DNA from: Macropodus opercularis
Lineage: Eukaryota > Chordata > Actinopteri > Anabantiformes > Osphronemidae
Direction: 5' to 3'
Assembly (NCBI GenBank): GCA_030770545.1
Contig: CM061097.1
Location: 4,526,501 to 4,590,500 of the forward strand
Length of the DNA stretch: 64,000 bases
Shown: one piece after another, positions 1-12,200 of the stretch
How the letters are laid out: each line of letters opens with the position of its first letter
How positions within the stretch are numbered: position 1 is the first letter of the stretch
Notes under the pieces: model-generated
What the model was told of the DNA's origin: nothing
What the model saw: only the letters and a program-made list of their open reading frames with translations
Databases searched by the model: none
Program-made: the position numbers and the translations under genes

Positions 1-109
1 CCCGTCCCGCCTCCTTTTCCCAGAAAAAGGCTTGTGCAGCCCGGGCCAGAGCCAGTGTGGGTGTTAGTGCCCTTTCTATGTGTGCTAGCACACACCTGGC
101 AGAGCCTGC
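1..109 (-). other. bmpr1b: bmpr1b 3' UTR (start of it)
   Basis: Sequence directly downstream of the bmpr1b stop codon at 110-112. No AATAAA-type poly(A) signal is visible on the minus strand here, so the 3' UTR probably continues beyond base 1 of the window. Confidence 0.7.
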
Positions 110-235
110 TCACAGCTTGATGTCCTGTGACTCTGACATCTTGGCGAGTGTCTTTTTGACCCGTAAGGCTGTGAGGCGAGAGGCTGGATTGTGGGCCCAG
201 CATTCTGTCATCAGCTTCCCCATCTGTCTCAGACA
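110..235 (-). CDS. bmpr1b: bmpr1b exon 11 (kinase C-lobe end and stop)
   Basis: Acceptor ctccacag then TGT CTG AGA CAG. It encodes residues 499-539, starting CLRQMGKLMTECWAHNPASR and ending SESQDIKL, followed by TGA at 112-110. The C-terminal eight residues match mammalian BMPR1B exactly from memory. The exon starts in phase 0. Confidence 0.96.
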   Translation of the reverse strand, partial: CLRQMGKLMTECWAHNPASRLTALRVKKTLAKMSESQDIKL

Positions 236-3200
236 CTGTGGAGAAACAGGTTCCTGTTGTGAAGGTCATTCATCTCAGAGTGCTTCTGCCTGAGCTTTGA
301 TGAATCTTACCTCGTCGCTGGTCCATCGATTTGGAAAGGATGGACGTAGTCTCTTGATGCAGACCACCTCTCTCATGTCTTCATATGACGGGTCTGTAGG
401 AACTAACTCGTGGTACGGTAACTGGTATTCTTCCAGGATCCCTGCAACACATGGAGCCCAGTGTTGTAGAAATTCATGAAAAAGCACAGGTTTATTTATC
501 ACGGTAGTCAAAAGAAGACATATTTACTGTATTCACCTCCAGACACACAGCGCCGAGCGATCTCCCACAGAATGAGCCCAAAGCTGTACATGTCGGCCAT
601 GATGTACGACTGAAAGTGACTTCTGTTCAGCGTCTCGTCCAGCACCTCTGGAGGCATGTACCGCTTTGTGCCGACCCGAGTGTTGGGGGGGATGTCGACC
701 TCATTTGTGTCACTGAAGAGCCAGACGACAGAGATGGTTTTAAATGAAAAAACAATATGCTGTAAGTTGGAATATTTCGTGCTGAATAGCATGCGACACA
801 CTCACCTGATAAACTTGACTGCCAGCCCTAGGTCAGCTATACAGCAGGTCCCATTTCTTTTCACCAGTATGTTCTTGCTCTTCAGATCCCGGTGAGCGAT
901 GGCAGGCTTGCCCTGGGTGCCGAAGATCTCTGTGTGGAGGTGACAGAGTCCAGATACAGAGGAGTAGGCCAGTCGCAGCATGGCTTTATTGTCTAGCGTG
1001 GTTGATTTGAGGTAGTCATACAAAGAGCCGTTCTCATGGTAGTCTGTGATCAGGTAGAGCTGAGTCCAAGAGCCAGTTCCTTTAATGTCCGCAGCTATGA
1101 AGCCTGTGAATGGAGATGAAAGCAGCTGAATTTGACCATAAAACATTCCTCGCTTCAGTTCAACAAGGTCTGTAGGTATTTGTTTTATGCACAGCCTGCT
1201 CATTGTGGTCTGGATATGTTGGACCGTTGCACGCCTTCACTTTGATCCAGTGCGGGACAGATGACAGATGAGAGCAGCGGATGACCTAATCATCACCACC
1301 AGGCTCGAGATGTGTCTGCTCCCGTTGTTTGGGCAACCACACCGTGAGGCCAGTATGGTGCGAATCACTACGAATCGATATTTCATCTAAACATAATCTA
1401 CGTTAAGTCAGACTGCTGAAGATCTCTGTGTCAGAGTCCAGATACAGGAGTAGGCCAGTCGCAGCATCTACCATCTACATGCCAGTCACATATACACACA
1501 CAACCAGTCACGCGCACACTCACACCTACGGGCAAGTTTCCAATTAGCCTAACTGCGTGTGTTTGGACTGTGGGAGGAAGCCGGAGACCCCGGAGAGAAC
1601 CCACGCAGACACGGGGAGAACTCGCCTCCGGGAAAAGGACCCGGGAGCATCTCGCTGTGAGGGGACAGTGCTAACCACCACACCAACGTGCCTACATCAA
1701 CACAAAATACTTAGTCTACTACAGGGTTTCGCATTTAAAATCAACCGTGGAAGGAAACATGTAAGTATCTTCTGTTTTACTGCAGAGTGATCTTTTGGCC
1801 TGCAAGTTAATTACTATGCATCTTGTGTTGCTAAATTATGCAGGCTTTGGTCTGCAGTCTGTTAATGTCTCCTTTATAATTTGTTGTGATGTGCAGTCTC
1901 TTTGGCTGCAGTGGAATGGAACAAAGAACACAGTGCTATTGGAACAGTTTGAATTATTGACTAATTTCTAAAGGCATTTTTATTTTATTTTTTTCCAAAC
2001 CCCAGGATACATTTCTGCTATAATGTAAAACACCTATAATATTAATATCAAATCTATGTTGAGAAGTGCAAAAAACATTAAAGACATATTGAGCACATAC
2101 ACATCAAGGAGAAACTACAGTAGTCTTACTGTACCTAGTATGTTCTCATGTCTCATTAAGACAGTCTGGTATATTTCGGTCTCTCTGAACCAACTGGCCT
2201 CCTCAGTGGTGAAGAAAACCTTAACAGCCACCTTCTCTCCCCTCCACCTGCCCATCCACACCTCGCCATACCTCCCCTTGCCGATCTGTTTCACCATCTG
2301 AATCTGCTTGGCTATTGTTCTCTGGACCTGAAGAAGATCAAAAGGCAGGAGATATTTTATGAGGTGGCCTTAAATTAAAAAAAAAGAACTCATTACATTC
2401 TGTAAACTGCTCATATGACATCCACAGACTATTTGAGTAACAGGTGTTTGGCTGCAATGTGAGCAACCCACCAATAGAGGGAGCCCCGAGCCTGAGCCTG
2501 AGCTTTGTGACTGCTCTATCAGGTCCTTCAGAGATTCTCCAGGGGGAATGTAGGTCTCATCCTGCTCCAGACCAATACTGTACCGAGGACGAGACTCCTG
2601 ACACTTATACCTGTAAAACAGCATTATTAGTCAATACACCAATAATTTGACAAAAGATCGGCACAGCATGGAATCATATGTGCATTACAATCTTACTAAG
2701 TGTGTGAATAACTCATAGTATATCTACTGTACCTGACATAGCAGAAGACAATAATGGCAACCAGTATACTGCTGCAAACAGCGACAGAGATCCACAAGGC
2801 CGTGTGGTGGATATTTCCATCTACATACACTAGAGGGGGAACGATAAGAGTGAGAATAGAGACGCACGTCAGAAACGTAGAAACATACATCACACGTGAC
2901 TGCTCCAGGCTTTTGTCCATGTAAAATGCAACATCTGGACATTACCTGAAACAATCATATCGAAATTAAATTAACATGTGGCAGACGCTGAAAGAAATTA
3001 GTCATCCTCACAGGTTGCATGAAATAACTGGTGTACAGTAAATCAAGTACAAATCACATTTCACTCATCAATTTTTAATTTTCTCTCTTTCCCCTCAGGG
3101 CTCCAGTCAACAGCGAGAGGAAGCCCTCAGCCCAGTCGATGAATTATCTTCCTGATCCCTGACGATAGGGTTTCAGATTGATGACTTTGCTCTCAGCGTC

Positions 3201-6200
3201 TGCTGGGGCTTTCGAGTTCCCTGGGAATCTAGACTTACTGTCTGTCAAATACACAAAAAGAGTCTGACGCCCGCACAGAGTATGGTGTTGTACACAACGG
3301 AGGCCTCTGTAGTGTTGCAGCTCTGCGTCCCACTGTCTTGCCCACTTCAGCTGTGTTTGACAACGTCCCTGTATCTGTACATCGTAATCATGTCTGCTCA
3401 CAGATCCTGGCCCTGTCTACATCACTGTCACCTGCCAACTGGACACAAGCTGCCCTGTAAACTCTTTTATGCGATTCGTTGGAGGGATGAGAACGGACAG
3501 AACACTTACGAGGCGGTTTGAGCGGGGGAAGAGTAGGATGCAGGTTTTTGTTGCAGTAATCGGTGTCTGTGCAACACTCTATCGATCTTCTTTGGCGAGA
3601 GTTTCCCGTGTCCTGGAGGTCAGACGATTCAAATTTGTTTCAGTTTTGCTGATTTGTCAATTGATGAAGACACAAACAAAAACGCTGTAAACCAGCTGCT
3701 CACCCTACACTGAAACTCTGACCCTGCCGAGCCCAGGCACCCTGCAGTCTCCCCTCCCTCCTCCTCCACCATGGTAAAACAGTGGCCATCCGTCCTGGAA
3801 GCAGAAGCGCGGTGGTAAAACAACTCGGTGAATACGTTCTTAATGCCTGCTTTCGCTTGGTCGTGCCTGCTTCGCTCCTTACCTGCACGAGTTGTTGTTC
3901 GAGTCTTCTGGGCAATGGTGATTGCAGTAACACCACAGGAGTCTGCGGGAGGACGAAGAAGGAGCCGCGCTGCCACTCGTCTCCTTCGCACCATCCACGG
4001 CCTCTTTACTGGACGCTCTGAGCAGCATACTGTCCAGTATGTTTCCTGAAACACAGAGGAAAACAAACTGTTACTGTATATAGTCTGCATTTCCAGCACA
4101 AACGGAGTAAAGTAAGAAATATTAACATCATCAAACATTAGCACTTTGATGAGTATTTGCTCAGCCACAGCTTTGGTGTAATGCTGTTTCCCTCCTGCTT
4201 CTGCTGCGTTTCATAAGCCAAGCCTCCACCTCAGCATCCACTTGTGCGTGTAGGTGTTTTACTGGCCCATGGGGATAAGTTCAATATCTTTTCTTCGCAC
4301 ACTATGCTGTGCTTGTGTGAGCTTGCATGGAGCGTGAGGCCCAAGCCAAGAAGGGAAATAATGATAATCTACGGTAGAACCTTCTTCACACACATCTGTG
4401 TAAAGCTAATCTAGCTCACGTTGAGAGACAAACACGCACCATAAAGAAAAACTGACTTCGAGTCACCTGATACTCTGAAATGTGTTCCCTCACAACAGAC
4501 TGTGTTTTCTGCTCCTGCTGATCCAGCTCCTAAGAACTAGGCCAAAGCTGTCGTATTCTGCAGTTATCCTGTTTCAATAGGGCACCTGTTTGTCACTTGA
4601 GGGAAAAAAGGATCACGGAAGTGTCTTTCCTTCATGGCTTTTAAGATTTTCATTCATTCCAGTGTGATCATTGAGACCAGATGCTTGACAGCTGCAAGAC
4701 TGCAGCCGCAAGATGGTCCAAAATAAGCATGAACGCTTCCTCTGAAAGAACCCGCTAGCAGATAAAAATTTGCTCTCTCATTGCTTTTCCATGCCCTTGT
4801 TTTTCAGTTGCCTCTCACAAAGAAAACGAAAGAAGAAAATCAACATCACCCTTATAATAAGCTAGTCATCGCTCAATAAAAAGGAAGCGCAGACTCCTCC
4901 AAATGATCTAATGTGCTTTAACTCATTTAGTCAATCACAGCAGCAGCTTTCAGGTAACAGCGTTACCGTCGTGATAGCTCCTCTAGGAAACAAAGCACGA
5001 TGCTGACCACTGTTATTACTTTCAATTCTCAAGTTTCAGTTTCAGCTGCAAGTCAGTAATGATCCTCAATACAAATTCCTGTATAATACGAACTCTCTAA
5101 ATGAGGAGTTGGCCCACAAGGCTTTTCAAATCATTTCAAATCTAAGTACGCACAGTACAGTACTATGGTCATGACGCGCTGACTGGTGAAACTGTTGCCT
5201 TAATTAGGTTTTCTATTTTTAATTACCTCCTAAAAGCTAACTGGCAGCTACAAGTCGAAAGTGAACGCAGTGACGAGGTCTGGAGAGGAAGATAATCTGC
5301 AGACAGCCTCAGCCACTATTTGGATTAGACGTAAACTTGAAAACGTGCTGTATATTTTCAGGGTAGTTACTGCTGTCAGTCAAGTGTCAGATAATGGGTG
5401 GTATCTCCTCTTTCATCTCAGCTCAGCCGTCTTCCTTGAAACATCAAAGAACCTTCACAAGGCTTCAACACAGATTAATACGGTAGACACGCAACGCTAC
5501 GCACATTAGCACGTTATGTGCTCTTAAGCGTCTTATTATTTTGTTGTAGGGAAATGCAATTTCACTACATGACTCATTTTCATATATAGTCATCAAAACC
5601 ATTATTGCCATTTGTCTCTCTTATACGCGCCGATGTGTTGACAACACTGCAAGTGAGGGACGGTGGGGTTTAAAGGGGGTCACATTAACAATTGACCGAT
5701 TGGAGAGAAGGGGAGCGAGGACGGGCGGGAGGGGGAGAAGATCGGGGGATTAACAAACAAGAAGTGACAGAGCTGCGGGGAACTGGTGGGCAGTTTAGCC
5801 GCACACAGAGGGGACAGAGCAGAGGCCACTGGCCTTTTCCACCCTTTCTCTCACTCTGCCCCCCTCCCGCCCATCACTTACTCCGTCCTACGCCCTAGTG
5901 CTCACTCAATTTGTCTTTTATTTGCTGCCAGTCTCTCCCATTTCCCATCATCTTCATTTAATATCCCCGTTTTGAGGCATTTTCTGGCTCTTTCTTCCTT
6001 TAATTAACCTCACGTCCTGTTTTTCTCCTTTCACCCTAATACAACCTCTCTATCATTCTGTTCCACCTTTTTTCTCCTTCTCATCTTCCTCTTTTTTTGC
6101 CCTATGTGAGTTCAGCGGATTGTTATGTGAGGTGCTGCTGTGCTGTTGACAAAACACAAAGCCTTTCACATCCATCTTGCACCTGGGTTTCTTGTACTGC

Positions 6201-9200
6201 TTTGTGTGTGTGTGTGGGTGTGTGTGTGTGAGTGAAAGAGAGAAAGGGAGAAAGAAAGAAAAGCCTCAATCAGTCTAGAACAGTGATTAATTCATACTGC
6301 AAATGCTTGAACAAAGTGATCAAACAGCTAAACAGATAAAACATGTAACAAGTGAACATCAGCTACAGTAACACTGACAGTAATATTATAACACGGGAAG
6401 TATCCTGCATCCGTCTGTTACATAGATATTCTGCACATGCTGCTGGGACCTTAACGCACATAATCGCATTAGCCAGGAGCTGTAACACTGGCAGTCTTAC
6501 AGTTCTTTACGGTCAGCCATGTGGGCAAACCATTAGAGGTTCAGCTTCCCTCTTTGCATCTCTATCCGACAGTCATGATTCACTATCACACCACTTCATC
6601 TCGATAAGTTCTTGACCCTGATTCTCACCTCTGCAGTTGGTGCGGACGCAGTGAGCAGCCTACAGCTGGATCAGCCAGCTGTGTGTGAGCGAGACGAACA
6701 TTCCGACTAAACTAAACGTAGTTAATTATAGTTACAAAACTGGAATAAAGACCCGTGAACTAGAGGTTTCGTAGCTTGAGGTATAAAAACATGTTGCTCC
6801 TGTATTGAGGTCCTGGTGTTTATCGGGGGAACCATATAAGATAAAACAACAACTGACCAATGGGGACAAGTCCAAACTTTGCTAAGTGCCACTGATGTCA
6901 AAACATGGCTCAGTTAAGTGATTCGTGCTTTGAAACTGGGTGAATTTCTCTGCACTTCACTGACACAATAATTGTTTCAAGCTCTTTCACCAAAATGACC
7001 TTTCAGAGCTTTCGGGTGTCCCCTATAGGCTTTTTTTCTTGCTTGATGGCAGGATATAGGGGCCACTGTCAACACGCAATTAACAGCCACGGCCCCATGG
7101 TCTCCCAAAAGCTCAAGGATCCTTTTCAACAGATGCCGCTTTGTACAAACTGAAGCAGCGATAGAAAGAAGAAGACAGGAGAGAAGTGAATGAGAGGGAT
7201 ATTGTGCATGAGATTCAGACAACGATAGACAAACCAAGAGAAGCAGAAGGAGAGAGAGCATAATCATTAGTTATCCTGGCCCCGTTAAACAAGTCCGACC
7301 AGAACAGGCCTTTCAGCGAGCCGATGTAAACACTACCTGCCTCCTCTTTCCACTTAAGATACATTCATTTGACAAGGCTGCTCCCCTCATCTCCCCTCCT
7401 CCCCTCTAAGTAGCAGTTCATCTTCCTGGTGTTTGACAGTGCCGCCTATACAGCGATGGAAACACAGGAGGTAAAATGCTTCCTGTCCTGCTCCAGCTCG
7501 GCCGTTCTGAGGTTCTTGCCTCGCTCCACCAGTTGCCCTGTCTGCTCTTATGTCCACGTCCTTCTTCCTGTCACGTGCTGTGATGAGCCGAGCCTGAGAT
7601 GAACCTGCGCGAATGCCTTTAATGAAACTCCTTCTCATGCCATCTGGAGGCCGGTTGCTGGGAAAGTGATATGGGCTCTTGTTGTTTTGGCTAAAGTTAC
7701 TTTGAAATTCAAATATGCCCTGTGTTCGGTTGCTGTGGCACAGCTCCCTCACTCCCATGAAGCTCTCGCTCTGATCTGACCTCACACCCCTTTAAGATAC
7801 TGAAAACAACCTTTAGTCATTTAGCCAAACATTAAATTCAGGCCTGCTTCAGAGACATCGAGGCCTGGGTGCCCTGTAATTTTCCACTTATACATCCAGA
7901 CAAGACATTGTATTTGGTCCCAGAACTCTTAGATTACAGATATGTTATCTAACCCATGGTTACTCCTGATGACATAGCCTTGGCTTGAGAAATCTCAGTT
8001 ATCTGTCTTGTATACAAAAGAATATTCTCAAACTACCGTCGCCCATCTACGGAACAGAGCCAAAGTTAGGCATCGAGCTTCAAAGTGACGCTACAGAACT
8101 AGTCCTTGCTCTTGTTGTTTCTGGGCGGCACTAATGGCATAGGAGGTCCCAAACTGTCCAGTTAGTCCAAAACGCTGCGGCCAGAGCATGAGACATGGCT
8201 TCACCGGCTCCTGTAAAGCCTAGAATTCTCCTTACAGTAAAGATCAAATTGAACATCGGACAATGACAGATGACGTGCATTCTATAAAGAAAGCAGCACA
8301 ATGAATCTGCACTTGAAAGTACGAGAGAAGCCCTTGTATCCTCTAACACAACAGCATCATCAAACGCTCTTCAAACATCCATCCATTATGTCACACTGAT
8401 GAATGATGCAGTAATGAGCCAGTGCCACTCTCTGCTTATACAGCTGTCATCTGCCAGCTTTATGCTGCGACAAGTGGGATATGTTTGTGTGTGTGTGCCG
8501 GAGCCAGTGTGCATGCCCTTTCATGAAGATGACTGACAGGTACACAAGGGTACCGGAACTCGGAGTTCATTCCAGAAGGCCCTCAGCGTTCCCTCTGGAA
8601 TACAAGCACATGATGAAACGCTGCTTTAAGGAGGTGTGAGAGAGCAAAGTAAAGAAAAGAGAGAAAGGCAACCAGCTGGTCTCTTCATCTCAAAAGCTCC
8701 TTTGCTCTTTCTCATGGCCATCTGTGGGCTCCTACCCATCACAAAAACAGCCCACATCAATTCAGACGCCAGGCATCCGGCTGGATCGGTAGGCTCTGCA
8801 CTGTAAGTAAATCAGTTGCCACTGGTTCAGTTCCAGATCGTAAACTTTGTACAAATTTGACTACATGCTAGCACATGATTTACTGATCATTAAATAAGAT
8901 ATCACATTGGTAATTATGGAACATTTGAGGCCTTCACCCACAATAAAACGGGGATAAATCTGACACCCGTTACAGGACATTTTGTTTAGTGTGACTACGA
9001 GAATAACAGGCTGCAAGTTCAGATATAGTGAAGCAGAGTTGGTGCATTCCAAAACGTATGCAAAGAAGATGGATAACGTCCTCCTACGCCTCTTTTCAAA
9101 TAACCGCTGTGGAAGACGGATGAGCTTCAAGAAGCATTGGCGAGCTCCTGCAGACCCCTTAAAACAGCTGCTCTTTCATTCAACCAGACTAATATGTATG

Positions 9201-12200
9201 ACACAAAGGAATGCTGTACTGTGTCCACAGGCCCACAGAGGAACACAGCACGCACAGTGGCTGAGATAACAGTAATACATCAGTGAAGCCTGTAAATACG
9301 CGTTCCACTGAAACACAACAGGCAACGATCAGATCAGACCAGATCTGAGCTCACTTCACACACTTTGCATCTGTCACCATAATAATTTCCTTGTGTGGTA
9401 ATAATCTAGATTCCAAACAGAAACTAAAATAAGGCGTTTTAATGTAACAACTAAATACTTCACTGTCCTACCAAACCGAATAGTGTTTAAACTACGATTT
9501 CATGTGGGTCCCCTCTGAAAAACGGCCTCATTACCATCTGTTTAACACAGAACGTAGCATAGTTAGACTATGACTATGAACGAGTAATAAGGTGAATCAC
9601 ACACACGTCTCTTATTCAAAACCTGGCAGCTGTTTATTTTTACTGTATTGAATCTGCTATTCCCATGACTCCATCATGTGACGTCACCATCGTACACTGT
9701 ACAGTACGTGTGTCTGTCCAAACGGCTTTAAAGTGAAGCGTCCATTTTAAGACAAGAGTTCGGTGAAGTTGTTTACATGCCAGCATCATGTCACAAGCTG
9801 CAGTTCACGACGCGAAACCCGTTTCTCCGTTTGCACCTAAATGTGACACTTTTTGCAGCAGCTGATCTAAAAGACGTGAAGCCTCATAATTAATGCAGAA
9901 CACTCAGTTAGACCATAGCAGGTTTCTATATCCTATGACCTGAATGGAAATTTACATATTTCCATGCCCCCTTTTTGTCCATGAAATTTGCATCCCGTTC
10001 AATCCTGAACTGTGGTGACAAGTACACAAGTGCTCCCAGTTGTCAGTCACCTCTCACAGACACGTTAAAATCCAGCATCACATCTGTGTGACTGAAGCTG
10101 CTATACGACCCACGAGCAAAATATGAATTTGAGACAGTGAGAATGAGAACAGGCGAGTCTGTGAGTAGGTGAGAGCCTCGCTGTGCCTGTGGGAGTGAAG
10201 AGAGGCCGTGTGGATGTGAGTGGTTCTGTGCAGAAGGAGGGGTGATAGTGTTAACATTACAGCTGCCATGTGTTTATTTCCCCGCGTTCTGGTCTGTGGC
10301 GTCTCCGTCATCTCCGCAGGCTTAAACAGTTCCTCTCCATCCATTTACAACCCTTACGTGTATGTGTGTGTACATCATGGGTGTGTGTTTCTGCATGTTA
10401 AAGTCTGTCTTAATAACCTGTAACATGCATCGTGTAGTGGAGTCACATCCTTGATAAGAATGCTTTGTGTGCAAATGTGTGCGTTTACTGTTGTTCGCGT
10501 CCCACTGTCTCCACTTTGTGATTAGCTTCCCATTAACTAAGTCACATATCACCCATCACTGGCTCCAAGCCTGCTCTGTATTATCTCGCTGGACAAACAC
10601 GCTGCTGCTAGACGTGGCCGTAGACGCGCTGCCCATCCACTCCACTCCCATCTGGACAGCCATTAGGTACCTATCCCAGCGTGCGATGATTGTCTCTATT
10701 GCAAAGCCATTTGGTTCAAAGTGGGCATCGTCACATTAACCGATGACCTCGAATTGTAGCCTCCGTTTCTTAGTGCCACGGTTAAAGATGCACCTGGAGT
10801 CAGGAATTGCTTCGTTGACATCTGCTCCCTCCTCTCTCACATGTGTGTCGCCCTCCTCTTCTTCAGTTTCCCATCCTTCATCTGTCCTGAATAGCTCTGA
10901 CTTTGTGCAACTCTCAACACAAGGCCTTTCGCCACAAACAGTGAGCAATGACTCTCTCTCTCTCTCTGCCTACTCACACTTCACTATCCAAAACATTGTT
11001 CCAGGGGCTGGGAGTGGGCGGAGGTGTTGGTATGACTGGGAGCAGGGGGAGAGCGAGTGCATGGAAAACCCTAAGCCCTTATAGTCCCAGCACACTGTGG
11101 CTGCGACGGCCAGCGTTGCTCTGCTCTGCCTGGCCTCACCTGTTATCTGTCCATCACCGCATTGTGTTTTACTCCACTGGGCCACGGTCAGTCAGGACAC
11201 ACGCTGCACCTCTGTAGCGCGGCTATAAAGGAAGACAACAAACCCACAGTGTAGCTTCAGGATAAATAAATGTGACTGAGCAAGTAAATGACGTGAAACG
11301 TGGTCTGTACTGGTTTCTGAACACACGCACTGCACATTAATGCTCCGCAATCAAATGATATGCTATTCCTTTCCATTTGTTTTCGTGAATCTTAACTATG
11401 AATTCATGTGGACAAATACAGACTAAAAAATGTGTGTTAAAAAAATGCTTCCTCACTCACAAAACTCCAGACACACACACACACACTCACACACACACAC
11501 TCCCCTTTGCTCCAGCTGTGTCTTAAGAAGTCAGAGCCAGACCGGTAATCTGACTGGGATAGAAGTTACTGGATCTGTATCCATTACAGGATGTAATACC
11601 CCTCAGTCCTAAACTCTCCTCACATGCCCTCACCTCCTGCCCTTCAGAGGTCATTACATGATGACTTTTTCACCTGCGCTTTTCAAACCGTAAAGATCTT
11701 ACAAATACGTGTGTTATTAAACATCTATATCCTCCGCCGTTTGGAGTTTTAGGATGCCAACGATTAGTTTTCATCCCATGGCAGCAACACTTTACCTCTG
11801 GGCTTCAGGTTTACAGCCAGCAGATCAGTGGTTCTAATGAGGTATCGGTTTCCAAAGAGGAACCCAACACATCCTGTGAGGAAGCTTTGAGACTGAGGAG
11901 CGCACAATGCTACCTGCAGTGAAATAGCGAGTCAGCTCTCACGCCCTCAGGTTCTGTTTTCTCAAAACTGCTTTCAAGTCACAAATGTCCCTCACACTGT
12001 GTCAGTGGCTTCCTAAGAGCCAGCTCCCTAAGCTGCACCATATTGTGTTTTCTACAACCGGTCAAACTAAATTCAACAAATATGTGAAGAAAACATCCAA
12101 CTAATTAAAACCTGACATCTGCAAGTAGCTGTTTAGTGATGCACACAAACAGGCCGAGAGAAAGGATGCCGTCGCTGTGGTCACCTCCTGAACTGTTATG

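Noticed and set aside
3629..4168. Single 179-codon minus-strand ORF across bmpr1b
   Set aside because: It reads through an intron. Only the TDGHCFTMVEEE...FQCR part is real coding sequence (exon 3).
6977..7267. Minus-strand ORF starting with a leucine-rich, signal-like leader, considered as the missing bmpr1b signal exon
   Set aside because: The leucine run comes from a pyrimidine-rich tract, there is no phase-1 donor that avoids a stop, and the exon at 14211-14313 fits all criteria.
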